Shown: positions 1 through 8,714, counted from the first letter of the stretch. The stretch: 64,000 nt of DNA from JAJYSO01 sp964579505 (GCA_964579505.1 CAZOGC010000003.1:1-64000), one strand, 5' to 3'. The notes: generated by a model from the sequence alone, not told the origin. Program-made: numbers and translations.

Positions 1-17
1 AATTTGTTATAAAAATA

Positions 18-55
18 AAAAGTAGCTGTCTCTGAGTTTTGAGACAGCTACTTTT
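18..55 (-). terminator. Intrinsic terminator after the PPIase lipoprotein gene
   Basis: Two perfectly complementary 15-base arms (18-32 and 41-55) flank an 8-base loop. Read leftward, the stem is followed by a T-rich run, as expected for a Rho-independent terminator ending the leftward nrnA-gldI-PPIase unit. The arms end in A and T runs on both sides, so it may also stop transcription arriving from the left. Confidence 0.8.
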
Positions 56-81
56 AATTATTTTTATGAGAGGGTCTCTCA

Positions 82-1128
82 TTATTTAATTTTTACCAAA
101 GTTACATCAAAAATGAGGATAGAATTAGCAGGAATAGGCCCCATTCTTCTATTTCCGTAGCCCAAATAGGGAGGAATGATTAAGCGTGCAGATTCTCCTA
201 CTTTCATAAGCTGAAGCGCCTCATCCCATCCGGGGATTACGCGACCTTTACCAACCGGGAAGGTAATCGGATTTTTTCCTGATTCTTTAAGTACTTGATC
301 AAAGACATGTCCATTAGGCAGCATGCCTTTGTAGAATACTGCTACCTTTTGACCGGGTTTTGGGCTTTGCCCATCTTTTACCGCATGCGTTATTTTATAG
401 CGTAAACCGCTTTTCGTTTTGATATATCCTTTAGATAAGCTGTCTAGCTCTTTTTCCATTTTTTCTTTGGCCGCTTTCACCTTTTCTTTAAAAGCTTTCA
501 TCTCGGTAGTAAAAACTTTAGGAGCATCAAAATTTCGAGCGTCTTTTCCTTTGCGAATAATTTTTACATGTTTAATGAGCACGGTTTCTAAGGGTTTGCT
601 GGTCATGTCCATTTTTACTTTTACCTTTCCTATAGAATCAACTATTTCTTGACCGTGTACTATTTTTCCAAAGATAGTATAGTGTCCGTTTAGTTTTGGA
701 GTAGGGGCAAGCGTGATAAAAAATTGGCTACCGTTGGTGTTAGGACCTTCATTTGCCCAAGCCAATACGCCTTTTTTATCGAATCGAAGACTGTCTATAA
801 TTTCATCCGGTATGCGGTATCCGGGGCCGCCAAATCCGTTGCCAATGGGGTCTCCTCCTTGTATGACGAAATTTCGTACTACGCGATGAAACGAGAGACT
901 GTCATAAAATTTCTTTCCTTGATATTTCTTAGATACAAGAGGGTTGTTCCCTTCGGCCAGTGAAACGAAATTGGCTACTGCCATAGGGGTCTTTTTGTAG
1001 TATAACTGAGCTGTAAAATTGCCATAGTTTGTTTCAAATTTGGCATAAATTCCGTCAGATAGGTTGGGTTTACAGGCCATAACGCAAAGCATAAGAGCAA
1101 GCGCTATAAAAAAATGTTGTTTTTTCAT
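82..1128 (-). CDS. Cyclophilin-FKBP fusion peptidyl-prolyl isomerase lipoprotein
   Basis: This is a two-domain peptidyl-prolyl cis-trans isomerase that should catalyse proline isomerisation in envelope proteins. The N-terminus is a lipoprotein signal with lipobox VMAC, so the protein is expected to be anchored in a membrane facing the periplasm. Residues about 28-190 are a cyclophilin domain (FHRVVRNFVIQGGD and GSQFFIT are the family signatures). A charged linker leads to an FKBP domain at about 240-348 (VGESARLIIPPYLGYG). It lies 6 bases after gldI and ends the operon at a strong terminator. Both isomerase folds in one chain is a known flavobacterial arrangement. Domain calls are firm; the client proteins are unknown. 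Confidence 0.9.
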   Translation of the reverse strand: MKKQHFFIALALMLCVMACKPNLSDGIYAKFETNYGNFTAQLYYKKTPMAVANFVSLAEGNNPLVSKKYQGKKFYDSLSFHRVVRNFVIQGGDPIGNGFGGPGYRIPDEIIDSLRFDKKGVLAWANEGPNTNGSQFFITLAPTPKLNGHYTIFGKIVHGQEIVDSIGKVKVKMDMTSKPLETVLIKHVKIIRKGKDARNFDAPKVFTTEMKAFKEKVKAAKEKMEKELDSLSKGYIKTKSGLRYKITHAVKDGQSPKPGQKVAVFYKGMLPNGHVFDQVLKESGKNPITFPVGKGRVIPGWDEALQLMKVGESARLIIPPYLGYGNRRMGPIPANSILIFDVTLVKIK

Positions 1129-1134
1129 AGAAAT

Positions 1135-1695
1135 TTATTTGGGTTGTTTTTGTATTGTGTTAGGAGTGATTTGTTGTAAAGTGGCCGTTACTTTTAGGGG
1201 TAGGTTTCGTCCAATTTTTTTCTGATCACCATAATAACCAAAGGCCATATAAGAAGGAAAATAAAAAGTTACGGTTTCTCCTTTTTTCATCAATTTTAGT
1301 CCATGGCGAAGTCCACTAAAAAGATTTTCTTTGTCAATAACATTAACACGGAGTCCTATTTCTTTTTCTGTATAAATAGGTTGTCCTTCAAGTGTGCTTA
1401 TGCTGTATTTAAATTTCACGAGATCTCCGGTTTGAGGCGTAATGGTATCGGTTGTGTTTTTCTGATTGTAATAATACCAGAAGCCGTATGGAGCGGTATA
1501 AAATTTATGGGCGGTATCTTGTTTAATAATCTGCTGAATACGTTTTTCTTGCCGAGCTTGCAATGCTTTGTTGCGCGCCACCGATTCTTTTAAGAAATGC
1601 CCTGATTTTTTTACAATAGGTTTGCGTGCCTTAGGCGATTTGCAGCCAAAAGCAAACAGTAGTAAAATAATTAGAAAACCGTTTTTCATTATCAT
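1135..1695 (-). CDS. gldI: GldI-like gliding motility-associated FKBP-type isomerase lipoprotein
   Basis: The 186-residue protein has a lipoprotein signal (lipobox AFGC) and an FKBP-like domain at about 85-178, with the typical LRHGLKLMKKGETVTFYFPS and AFGYYG segments. The ARKPIVKKSGHFLKESV-type segment after the signal matches GldI, a lipoprotein needed for gliding in Flavobacterium johnsoniae, presumably as a folding factor for surface machinery. Its ATG overlaps the TGA of the DHH phosphoesterase gene (ATGA), suggesting translational coupling. A second ATG two codons later is equally plausible. Presence of GldI alone does not prove that the organism glides, because other gld genes lie outside this window. 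Confidence 0.82.
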   Translation of the reverse strand: MIMKNGFLIILLLFAFGCKSPKARKPIVKKSGHFLKESVARNKALQARQEKRIQQIIKQDTAHKFYTAPYGFWYYYNQKNTTDTITPQTGDLVKFKYSISTLEGQPIYTEKEIGLRVNVIDKENLFSGLRHGLKLMKKGETVTFYFPSYMAFGYYGDQKKIGRNLPLKVTATLQQITPNTIQKQPK

Positions 1696-2696
1696 TTTAG
1701 TTGTGCAGCATGCTGTTCTAATAAACGTTCAAAAAAAGTAGTTGTTTCCGTTAAACTCATTTCGCTTCTCCCTCCTGCTGCGTTTAAGTGGCCGCCCCCA
1801 TTAAAATAAGTCCGAGCCATAGTATTTACGTCAAAGTCATCTTTAGACCGCAAAGATATTTTAATAATCTTTTCTGCGGCATTTTCTATAAAGATAGCTG
1901 CCAGTTTAATTCCTTTTATTGAAAGTCCGTAGTTTACAAATCCTTCAGTGTCTCCTTTCTTGAAGTGATGAGCATCGAGTTCTTCTTGCGATAGGGTAAT
2001 ATAGGCCGCATGATACGGCTCTATTACTTTTAAATTGTTAAGTGCAACACTAAGAAGTTTGAGCTGATTAGGTGAATTGCTGTCAAATATATTTTGATGA
2101 ATACGTGCATTCTGCGCTCCTTTATCTATCAAGTCGGCTACAACACGATGTGTATGGCCGGTGGTAGAAGCAAAGCGAAAAGAACCGGTGTCGGTCATAA
2201 TACCGGCGTATAAACAACTGGCAATTTCTGGTGTAATTTGGTTTACTTCTCCTAAATTGACAATAAAATTATAGACCAACTCGCAAGTAGAGGAGGCCGA
2301 AACATCACTATACATATAGGCTGCATAATTATCGGGTTGTCTATGATGATCAATCATAACAAAGGTAGCCGATGCTTCTTCTAAAAAGGCTTGCATGTAA
2401 TCTGTACGCGATAAAGCGTTAAAATCTAACGTAAAAATAAGGGTGGCTTCATTAATAAGGTTACACCCTTTGCTTTTTTGTTGATCAAAAATAACGACTT
2501 GCTCCTGTTCGGGCATCCATTTTAAAAAATCAGGATAACTATTAGGAGCAACGACAGTACATTGATGTCCTTTGGCCGACAAAAATTGTTGCATAGCTAA
2601 TGTAGAGCCCATGGCATCGCCATCTGGATTCTTATGAGGTACAACCACCACTTTTTGTGGGGTCTGTAGAAGTTTTTTTAATTGTGTATAATCCAT
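1692..2696 (-). CDS. nrnA: DHH family phosphoesterase (NrnA-like oligoribonuclease/pAp phosphatase)
   Basis: The protein resembles NrnA, which degrades very short oligoribonucleotides and dephosphorylates 3'-phosphoadenosine 5'-phosphate in the cytoplasm. The metal-binding DHH domain shows HKNPDGDAMG (about residues 21-30), an Asp in TLDFNA (about 90), the DHH triad at about 116-118 and GIMTDTGSFRF. The C-terminal DHHA1 domain has the substrate-binding GGGHLNAAGG motif near residue 300. Its length of 334 is normal. It is the first gene of a leftward unit with gldI and the PPIase lipoprotein, and is divergent from ndk. Confidence 0.9.
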   Translation of the reverse strand: MDYTQLKKLLQTPQKVVVVPHKNPDGDAMGSTLAMQQFLSAKGHQCTVVAPNSYPDFLKWMPEQEQVVIFDQQKSKGCNLINEATLIFTLDFNALSRTDYMQAFLEEASATFVMIDHHRQPDNYAAYMYSDVSASSTCELVYNFIVNLGEVNQITPEIASCLYAGIMTDTGSFRFASTTGHTHRVVADLIDKGAQNARIHQNIFDSNSPNQLKLLSVALNNLKVIEPYHAAYITLSQEELDAHHFKKGDTEGFVNYGLSIKGIKLAAIFIENAAEKIIKISLRSKDDFDVNTMARTYFNGGGHLNAAGGRSEMSLTETTTFFERLLEQHAAQLK

Positions 2697-2798
2697 GGCC
2701 GGCTAAGATACAACTAAATTTTTTTAGCCTCATAATTTTTAAAAAAGATAGAAAAGAGAACGAATTCATAAAAAATTAGTTTAGTACGCGGAAATGTT

Positions 2799-2806
2799 TA
2801 CTTTTG
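2799..2806 (+). promoter_or_regulatory. Putative -7 promoter element of ndk
   Basis: TACTTTTG matches the Bacteroidota -7 consensus TAnnTTTG and lies 23 bases before the ndk start codon. No clear -33 TTTG is present at the usual distance, so the call rests on the -7 element and its position in a divergent intergenic space. Confidence 0.5.
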
Positions 2807-2829
2807 CCGAAAATTTTAAACAATAAAGC

Positions 2830-3249
2830 ATGGCAGGAAATAAGACGTTTACGATGCTCAAGCCCGACGCCGTTGAAAAAGGCCATATTGGGGCAATTTT
2901 AGATCAAATTGCGGCTTCAGGGTTTCGCATAGTGGCAATGAAAATGACACGTATGTCAAAAGTTGAAGCAGAAACTTTTTACGCTATTCACAAAGAAAGA
3001 CCTTTCTTTGGTGAGTTGGTAGAGTATATGACTCGTGGTCCAATTGTAGCGGCTATCTTAGAAAAAGAAAATGCGGTTGAAGACTTTAGAGCGCTTATTG
3101 GAGCAACGAATCCTGAGGAAGCAGCCGAAGGAACTATCCGTAAAAAATATGCAGCTTCTATTAGCGAAAATGCTATACACGGAAGTGATAGTGATGCAAA
3201 CGCTGAAATTGAAGGAAATTTTCACTTTGCACAAAAAGACATTTTCTAG
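2830..3249 (+). CDS. ndk: Nucleoside diphosphate kinase
   Basis: This enzyme transfers the gamma phosphate between nucleoside tri- and diphosphates through a phosphohistidine. The catalytic His lies at about residue 117 in the signature NAIHGSDSDANA. The N-terminal TFTMLKPDAVEKG is also typical, as is the length of 139. It is a single-gene unit with its own -7 element and a strong terminator directly downstream. The family assignment is certain from the motifs. Confidence 0.97.
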   Translation: MAGNKTFTMLKPDAVEKGHIGAILDQIAASGFRIVAMKMTRMSKVEAETFYAIHKERPFFGELVEYMTRGPIVAAILEKENAVEDFRALIGATNPEEAAEGTIRKKYAASISENAIHGSDSDANAEIEGNFHFAQKDIF

Positions 3250-3271
3250 AAAGAACTTGTTTTAGGTGTTT

Positions 3272-3312
3272 GAAGGCCGATAATTTTACAAAATTATCGG
3301 CCTTCTTTCTTT
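3272..3312 (+). terminator. Intrinsic terminator of ndk
   Basis: Arms of 15 bases (3272-3286 and 3291-3305) are perfectly complementary and are followed by a run rich in T. It lies 22 bases after the ndk stop. The genes on either side converge, so it also separates ndk from the leftward recF unit. Confidence 0.85.
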
Positions 3313-3330
3313 TTATAGCGTAAATGGGGG

Positions 3331-3633
3331 TTAACGTAAGACAATTTTTTTGAGAAGTTCTTTGCCCAATGCTTCATTTAATATTTTGATTATTTTTTCT
3401 TTGCCATAACTCAGTTCTTCTCGAAGCACAGAGGAGCTGAGTTGAACATACAACGTGTTTCTTTTCAGCATTACATTAGTTGTATATTTGCGTACGGCTG
3501 CACCCATTTCTCTGTTCCAAGCCTCTTCTACGTCAATTTTGTCTAACCCTTTTTGCAAGTGGTTTTTTTCTACAAATTGATGTAAAGCTTCTCCGAGTGT
3601 TTGGTGATCGGCTTTGTCTTTAGTGTTTCCCAT
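3331..3633 (-). CDS. DUF721 (DciA-like) protein
   Basis: This small 100-residue protein belongs to the DUF721 family, which includes DciA, the loader or partner of the replicative helicase DnaB in bacteria without DnaC. The conserved core is VEEAWNREMGAAVRKYT followed by LYVQLSSSVLREELSYGK. The family is often found beside recF and other replication genes, and here recF is two genes upstream. It overlaps the preceding lipoprotein gene by 14 bases. The family is confident; a DciA role in this species is inferred. Confidence 0.78.
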   Translation of the reverse strand: MGNTKDKADHQTLGEALHQFVEKNHLQKGLDKIDVEEAWNREMGAAVRKYTTNVMLKRNTLYVQLSSSVLREELSYGKEKIIKILNEALGKELLKKIVLR

Positions 3634-4075
3634 GAGCTTTTAATTCTTTTTGAAGGCTTTCAAAACGTTTATAGGTATACACCATGCCAAGACTGTCTTT
3701 AACCTTAAATTGGTCTTTAGATATAGAAAGGAGTGCCTCACTCCAACGCGTCATGGCCGTTTTGTAATAAAATCGAAGGGTGTCATTTTTCTGTTTTATT
3801 TGAAAGTATTCCTTGTCTCTAGAGGTCTCAAAAGTGCCGTTTATTTTAGGCTGTAATTTTACACGAAATCCATTTAATGTAGAATCTACTTGAATGTAGT
3901 CTACGGCCGGAGAGCCTTTATAAACTACTTCAGACCCGTCTGTTTTTTTTACATTATCTATTTTCCAGTAACCGTTTAAGTTTTTTACAATAGATTGTTT
4001 AGAAGGCGACTGGCAACTCATAGCCAAGCAGGCAATGGCGAGTAGGCTGAGGTAGTATATTTTTTGTTTAGTCAT
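3620..4075 (-). CDS. Lipocalin-like lipoprotein of unknown function
   Basis: The 151-residue product has a lipoprotein signal with lipobox AMSC. After it comes a short beta-rich domain opening with LNGYWKIDNVK, the pattern seen at the start of lipocalin-like proteins (G-x-W near the N-terminus). No ligand can be inferred. It lies between recF and the DciA-like gene, an arrangement that I recall as common in Flavobacteriia. Confidence 0.65.
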   Translation of the reverse strand: MTKQKIYYLSLLAIACLAMSCQSPSKQSIVKNLNGYWKIDNVKKTDGSEVVYKGSPAVDYIQVDSTLNGFRVKLQPKINGTFETSRDKEYFQIKQKNDTLRFYYKTAMTRWSEALLSISKDQFKVKDSLGMVYTYKRFESLQKELKAHGKH

Positions 4076-4122
4076 ATTTATGGTTGATTATTTTTTTAAA
4101 GAATAAGCAAAGATACTAAAGT

Positions 4123-5202
4123 CTATAATGATATCATCTTGTATGAATCTGTACTGGTTTTTACGGCATTTTCAGTTCGTTGGCTGTGGGTATCACTAAT
4201 AAAGAGTTGTCCTAAATCATCTTTGGTTACAAGCTGAATGAGTTGAGCAACGCGTTGTTCGTCTAGCTTGTCAAAGATGTCATCTAATAATAAGATGGGT
4301 TTTGTGTTGAGCTGTTCGTGTATAAAATCATATTGTGCCAGTTTTAAGGCGATTAAAAATGATTTTTGCTGCCCCTGCGATCCAAATTTCTTTACCGGAT
4401 GCCCCTCAATTTGCATGCGTAAGTCGTCTTTATGAGTGCCTTTACTGGTATATTGCAAAACTTTATCTCGTTGAAGGTTGTCTTCAAAAAGCTGTAGTAG
4501 AGGTGTGGTAGATAATTGACTTTTGTAAGTGAGTTGAACAGCTTCTTTGTGGTTACTAATATCAGCATAACGCTTTTGGAAAATGGGGCAAAAAGCGTCT
4601 ATAAATGCCTGCCGCTTTTGATAAATAATAGCACCGGAAGTCTGCATTTCTATGTTATATAGCGCTAAACTATCAGCATTAAATGTGCGGTTAGCAGCAA
4701 AATATTTAAGAAGGGCATTGCGCTGGGCAAGTGCTTTTTTATAGCGAAGTAAGGTTTGTAGGTATTGTAAATCGCTTTGGGCAATGATGCCATCCATAAA
4801 TTTTCGGCGGGTGTCACTACCTTCGGTAATGATATCGCGATCGGCCGGCGAAATAATTACTACCGGAATTAGCCCAATATGTTCTCTGACTTTCTCGTAA
4901 GCTTTCCCATTCCGCTTTATAATCTTTTTCTTCCTTTTTTTTACACTAACCACTACGTGTTCTTGACGGTTTTCTTTGTAAAACTGACCATCAATCACAA
5001 AAAAGTCGGCATTGTGGTGAATGTTTTGTGCGTTTACCGGGTTGAAATAACTTTTTCCGTAAGCCAAATGATAAATGCTGTCTAATACATTGGTCTTTCC
5101 CACTCCGTTTTGCCCCACTAAACAATTAATCTTAGCGTCAAAGTCAAAAGACTGGCTGGTAAAATTTTTATAATTGAGTAATTGTAATGACTTGAGGTAC
5201 AT
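4123..5202 (-). CDS. recF: DNA replication and repair protein RecF
   Basis: RecF is an SMC-like ATPase that helps load RecA at gapped DNA in the RecFOR pathway. The Walker A motif GQNGVGKT is at residues 30-37. The ABC-type signature lies in GSQGQQKSFLIALKLA, and Walker B is PILLLDDIFDKLD. Its length of 359 is typical. A promoter with recognisable -33 and -7 elements precedes it. It heads a leftward unit with the lipocalin-like and DciA-like genes. Confidence 0.96.
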   Translation of the reverse strand: MYLKSLQLLNYKNFTSQSFDFDAKINCLVGQNGVGKTNVLDSIYHLAYGKSYFNPVNAQNIHHNADFFVIDGQFYKENRQEHVVVSVKKRKKKIIKRNGKAYEKVREHIGLIPVVIISPADRDIITEGSDTRRKFMDGIIAQSDLQYLQTLLRYKKALAQRNALLKYFAANRTFNADSLALYNIEMQTSGAIIYQKRQAFIDAFCPIFQKRYADISNHKEAVQLTYKSQLSTTPLLQLFEDNLQRDKVLQYTSKGTHKDDLRMQIEGHPVKKFGSQGQQKSFLIALKLAQYDFIHEQLNTKPILLLDDIFDKLDEQRVAQLIQLVTKDDLGQLFISDTHSQRTENAVKTSTDSYKMISL

Positions 5203-5239
5203 ATTAAAAAATAAATGCCGACGTTTTTTATAAGGGTTT

Positions 5240-5275
5240 CAAAGGTAAGAAAAGCTAGGCGGCTACGAGCAAAAA
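5240..5275 (-). promoter_or_regulatory. Putative recF promoter (-33 TTTG and -7 TAccTTTG)
   Basis: On the minus strand TACCTTTG (5247-5240) is an exact -7 consensus match. A TTTG within a T run (5273-5270) lies 22 bases upstream of it. This spacing fits the Bacteroidota primary sigma factor. The -7 element is about 38 bases before the recF start codon. Confidence 0.6.
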
Positions 5276-5432
5276 TGTAAGAGCTTTTGTGTCTGTATTT
5301 TTAGTGTAATAATGCAAATTAAGAGAGCGCTGATTTATCCTTGAAATAAATCAATTTAATAGAATTAAATACGATTAAAAACGTGAAAAAGAAGTAAACG
5401 TAAAATTCACTTTCAAATAAAAATAAAAATCA

Positions 5433-5440
5433 TATTTTTG
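5433..5440 (+). promoter_or_regulatory. Putative -7 element of the TPR-ribH unit
   Basis: TATTTTTG matches TAnnTTTG and lies 22 bases before the start codon of the TPR membrane protein. The -33 region is weak. Confidence 0.5.
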
Positions 5441-5462
5441 CCACTCATTATGCAGATTTTTT

Positions 5463-6251
5463 ATGGCAACGTATAAAAAGAAACCGAAAAAAGAAAGTAA
5501 AGAGCAGCGGATGGAACGCAAATCATCTACTGCCAGATTTTTTGGAAAGTTAGATTATTTTGCTACCGCGTTTGAAGATTGGATAGCGCGCAACCGCAAG
5601 CCTATTTTAACGGTAATAGGGGTGATTATTGTAGGGGTTTTAGGGTATTTGGTCTATAATAATTTTGTGCTGAAACCACGCCAAGAAGAGGCTGTGGCGG
5701 CTATGAGCCAACCTATGAATTATTTTGACAGAGCGTTACAACTCGACCCTGGAGTCAACCAAGATACGTTGTTTATAAAATCTTTACACGGTGCTGGAAG
5801 CTATGGTTTGTTAGATATTATTGAAAAATATGATGGGACTCCTGCCGCTAATATTGCACAGTATTCTGCCGGAATGGCGCTTTTAAAATTAGGAAAATAC
5901 CAAGAAGCAGTTTCTCATTTAGAAAAATTTTCTAGTGAAGATGCTTTCTTGCCGGCTTTGGCTAAAGGAGCCATAGGTGATGCCTTTGTAGAAAATGGTC
6001 AGCCGGATGTGGCCTTAGATTATTACAAACAAGCAGCTACCATTCGTACAAATAACTTTACGACGCCTAAATTCTTGTTGAAAGCGGCTATAACCGCCAT
6101 CAATTTGGGCAAAAAAGAGGAAGCAGAGAATTTTCTAAACAGAATCAAAAAAGAATATCCAAAATCTCCGGAAGCCGTAAAAGTGCCGGGATATTTAGGA
6201 ATGGCACAAAACAGTACAAGCACAAAAGCTGCTACTGCAGCCACTAAATAA
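5463..6251 (+). CDS. Membrane-anchored tetratricopeptide protein (YfgM-like)
   Basis: The 262-residue protein has a very basic N-terminus, then one membrane segment at about residues 47-68. Tetratricopeptide-like helical repeats follow (AQYSAGMALLKLGKYQEAVSHL and GDAFVENGQPDVALDYYKQAA). This layout resembles YfgM-type inner-membrane proteins that assist secreted protein folding, with the repeats outside the cytoplasm. It lies 8 bases before ribH and is probably co-transcribed with it. The family is likely; the role is inferred. Confidence 0.72.
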   Translation: MATYKKKPKKESKEQRMERKSSTARFFGKLDYFATAFEDWIARNRKPILTVIGVIIVGVLGYLVYNNFVLKPRQEEAVAAMSQPMNYFDRALQLDPGVNQDTLFIKSLHGAGSYGLLDIIEKYDGTPAANIAQYSAGMALLKLGKYQEAVSHLEKFSSEDAFLPALAKGAIGDAFVENGQPDVALDYYKQAATIRTNNFTTPKFLLKAAITAINLGKKEEAENFLNRIKKEYPKSPEAVKVPGYLGMAQNSTSTKAATAATK

Positions 6252-6259
6252 AGGTTGAT

Positions 6260-6751
6260 ATGGCTACGGCAGGTAAAGATTTGTCTTCTTACGACAAAAA
6301 ATCACTTCCTGATGGAAAAGATTTTCGAGTAGGTATTGTGGTTTCTGAGTGGAACGAAGAAATTACCGAAAACCTTTATGAAGGAGCTTGCCAAACGCTG
6401 TTAGAAAATGGCGTTTTTTCAGAAAACATTACGCGTGTAGATGTGCCGGGTAGTTTTGAACTGATATACGGTTGTAAAAAAGCACAACAAAGCGCTAAAA
6501 ACTACGATGTGGTTATAGCTATAGGTAGCGTTATTCAGGGAGAGACAAAGCACTTTGATTTTATCTGCCAAAGTGTATCACAAGGTATTAAAGATTTAAA
6601 TATACAATCAGATGTGCCGGTGGTATTTTGCGTACTTACCGATAATACCAAACAACAAGCCGTAGATAGGTCAGGTGGCAAATATGGAAACAAAGGTACT
6701 GAGGCGGCTGTAGTGGCGCTTAAAATGGCACAGCTTCGTAAAGAAGTGTAA
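6260..6751 (+). CDS. ribH: 6,7-dimethyl-8-ribityllumazine synthase
   Basis: RibH condenses 5-amino-6-ribitylaminouracil with dihydroxybutanone phosphate, the penultimate step of riboflavin synthesis. The substrate loops are present: SEWNEEIT, VPGSFELIYGCKKA, and GETKHFDF with the catalytic His at about residue 98. The conserved LTDNTKQQAVDRSGGK and a C-terminal AAVVALKMA helix also match. Its length of 163 is normal. No FMN riboswitch is seen upstream, and the gene appears to be driven from the TPR gene's promoter. Confidence 0.95.
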   Translation: MATAGKDLSSYDKKSLPDGKDFRVGIVVSEWNEEITENLYEGACQTLLENGVFSENITRVDVPGSFELIYGCKKAQQSAKNYDVVIAIGSVIQGETKHFDFICQSVSQGIKDLNIQSDVPVVFCVLTDNTKQQAVDRSGGKYGNKGTEAAVVALKMAQLRKEV

Positions 6752-6778
6752 ACAGGTAAGAAAGTAAACCAATTTTCC

Positions 6779-6786
6779 TATTTTTG
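6779..6786 (+). promoter_or_regulatory. Putative -7 element of mutL
   Basis: TATTTTTG matches TAnnTTTG and lies 62 bases before the mutL start. No good -33 element is visible. If it is used, transcription would begin almost at the foot of the hairpin at 6800-6819. Confidence 0.4.
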
Positions 6787-6799
6787 TAATTCTTTAGAA

Positions 6800-6819
6800 A
6801 ACGGCACATAAGTGCCGTT
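6800..6819 (+). terminator. Hairpin between ribH and mutL, possible terminator or 5' UTR stem
   Basis: AACGGCAC and GTGCCGTT form a perfect 8-bp stem around a 4-base loop, followed by GGTTTT and later a T7 run. It could end the ribH transcript. It could equally be the first structure of a mutL leader, given the -7 element just upstream. Confidence 0.45.
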
Positions 6820-6848
6820 GGTTTTACAATCTTTTTTTATCTCTTTTA

Positions 6849-8711
6849 ATGCGTGACATTATTCAACTTTTACCCGATCATGTAGCCAATCAAATTGCCG
6901 CCGGAGAGGTAGTTCAACGCCCGGCATCTGTCGTAAAAGAATTGCTGGAAAATGCCATAGATGCGCAAGCTTCTCAGATTAATTTGCTGATTAAAGACGG
7001 TGGTAAGACACTGATTCAGGTTACAGACAACGGAATAGGGATGAGCACTACCGATGCGCGTTTGTCTTTTGAACGGCATGCTACTTCAAAAATAAAAGTT
7101 GCTGAAGACTTATTTCATTTAAATACTAAAGGGTTTAGGGGCGAAGCATTGGCTTCTATTGCGGCTATTGCGTATGTAGATATGCAAACCAAACGCGCCG
7201 ATGACGAGGTGGGTACTTCGCTTATTATTAAAGGAAGTAAAGTAGAAAAGCAAGAACCTTGTGTAACACCCGTAGGAACAGTTATTCGTGTAAAAAACTT
7301 GTTTTTTAATATTCCGGCACGTCGTAATTTTTTGAAATCGCAGGCAGTAGAGACCCGTCATATTATTGATGAATTTCAGCGGGTAGCATTGGCCCATCCG
7401 CATATTGCTTTTTCACTTCATCATAATGGAAGCGAGCTTTTTCAGCTTCATAAGACCAATTTTAGGCAGCGTATAGTGGCTGTTTTTGGTGGAAAAACCA
7501 ATGAAAAATTGGTACCTATAGCAGAAGAAACCGACTTGATAAAGATTAGTGGTTTTGTAGGGAAACCAAAGTTTGCTAAACGTACAAAAGGAGAGCAATT
7601 TTTTTTTGTTAATCATCGGTTTATAAAGAGCCCGTATTTGCGGCATGCGGTTAACGCAGCATACGAGGGCCTGCTTCCCGATAAAAAATATCCGGCGTAT
7701 TTTATTTATTTTGAGATTAATCCTCAGGCTATAGATATTAATATTCATCCTACAAAAACAGAAATAAAATTTGATGACGAACACGCTATTTATGCTATTT
7801 TAAGAAGTGCAGCCAAACACAGCCTCGGCCAGTTTAACGTATCGCCCTCATTAGATTTTAGTCATAATTCAGAGTTAGATACGCCGTATAGCTATAGAGA
7901 TAGAAACCCGGAAATACCGAAAATAGAAGTTGATCATAATTTTAATCCGTTTAAGGACGATAAACCTTCGGATGCTAAAAATAAGTCAACTCCTTTTTAT
8001 GAACATCAAAAAAAATCGGCTGATTGGGAAAGTTTGTACACTGATTTAAATACAGAAGTAACGGTAGAAAGTGGCGCTACAAATTTTTCGAGTGTTCAAT
8101 TTGAGAGTGAGGCGGTTACCGGTAGTCTGTTTGCAACAGAAGATAGCAATCCACAGGCGGGTATTTTTCAACTGCAAAAAAAATATATTGTGAGCGCCCT
8201 AAAAGGCGGTATGTTGCTTATTCATCAACACCGAGCACATTTTCGTATTTTATTTGAAGAATTTTTAAAAAATATTACCGTTGAAGCTACGTTAAGTCAA
8301 CAGTTGTTATTTCCTCTGGTTTTAAACTTAACTCAGCAAGAAACGGCTATGTTGGTAGAAATAAAAGATTCTTTAGAACAAATAGGGTTTGATTTTATAA
8401 AAATAACGACTGAAGAGGTTAGAATTGGAGGTATACCCGGTATGATTTCAGAGAGCGCAGTGCCAGCTATTTTAGATGAAGTGTTGGCAGATGTGGCTAA
8501 TGGAGTGCCGAAACAAGAACGCAGAAATGCTCAGTTTTTGGCTAGAATATTAGCTAAAAATACGGCTGTAAAATCGGGTACTTCATTGACTTTAGCAGAA
8601 CAAGTTTCTATTATTAACCAGCTTTTTGCCTGCAAAGAATCAACCCTTACTCCGGATAACCAAAAGATTTTTATGCGATTTGTGGCTGAAGATTTTGACA
8701 AAAACTTTTAA
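6849..8711 (+). CDS. mutL: DNA mismatch repair protein MutL
   Basis: MutL is the GHKL ATPase that couples MutS mismatch recognition to strand removal. The ATP-binding motifs are intact: LLENAIDAQ, TDNGIGM and TKGFRGEALASI. The DNA mismatch repair transducer domain continues to about residue 335, followed by a polar linker and a C-terminal dimerisation domain. The place where endonuclease-type MutL proteins carry DQHAxxE reads HQHRAHF (from residue 459). The later ACHxA-like motif reads FACKES, so the nicking site looks degenerate. Its length of 620 is normal. It is followed after 3 bases by a rhomboid gene. Confidence 0.95.
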   Translation: MRDIIQLLPDHVANQIAAGEVVQRPASVVKELLENAIDAQASQINLLIKDGGKTLIQVTDNGIGMSTTDARLSFERHATSKIKVAEDLFHLNTKGFRGEALASIAAIAYVDMQTKRADDEVGTSLIIKGSKVEKQEPCVTPVGTVIRVKNLFFNIPARRNFLKSQAVETRHIIDEFQRVALAHPHIAFSLHHNGSELFQLHKTNFRQRIVAVFGGKTNEKLVPIAEETDLIKISGFVGKPKFAKRTKGEQFFFVNHRFIKSPYLRHAVNAAYEGLLPDKKYPAYFIYFEINPQAIDINIHPTKTEIKFDDEHAIYAILRSAAKHSLGQFNVSPSLDFSHNSELDTPYSYRDRNPEIPKIEVDHNFNPFKDDKPSDAKNKSTPFYEHQKKSADWESLYTDLNTEVTVESGATNFSSVQFESEAVTGSLFATEDSNPQAGIFQLQKKYIVSALKGGMLLIHQHRAHFRILFEEFLKNITVEATLSQQLLFPLVLNLTQQETAMLVEIKDSLEQIGFDFIKITTEEVRIGGIPGMISESAVPAILDEVLADVANGVPKQERRNAQFLARILAKNTAVKSGTSLTLAEQVSIINQLFACKESTLTPDNQKIFMRFVAEDFDKNF

Positions 8712-8714
8712 GAA

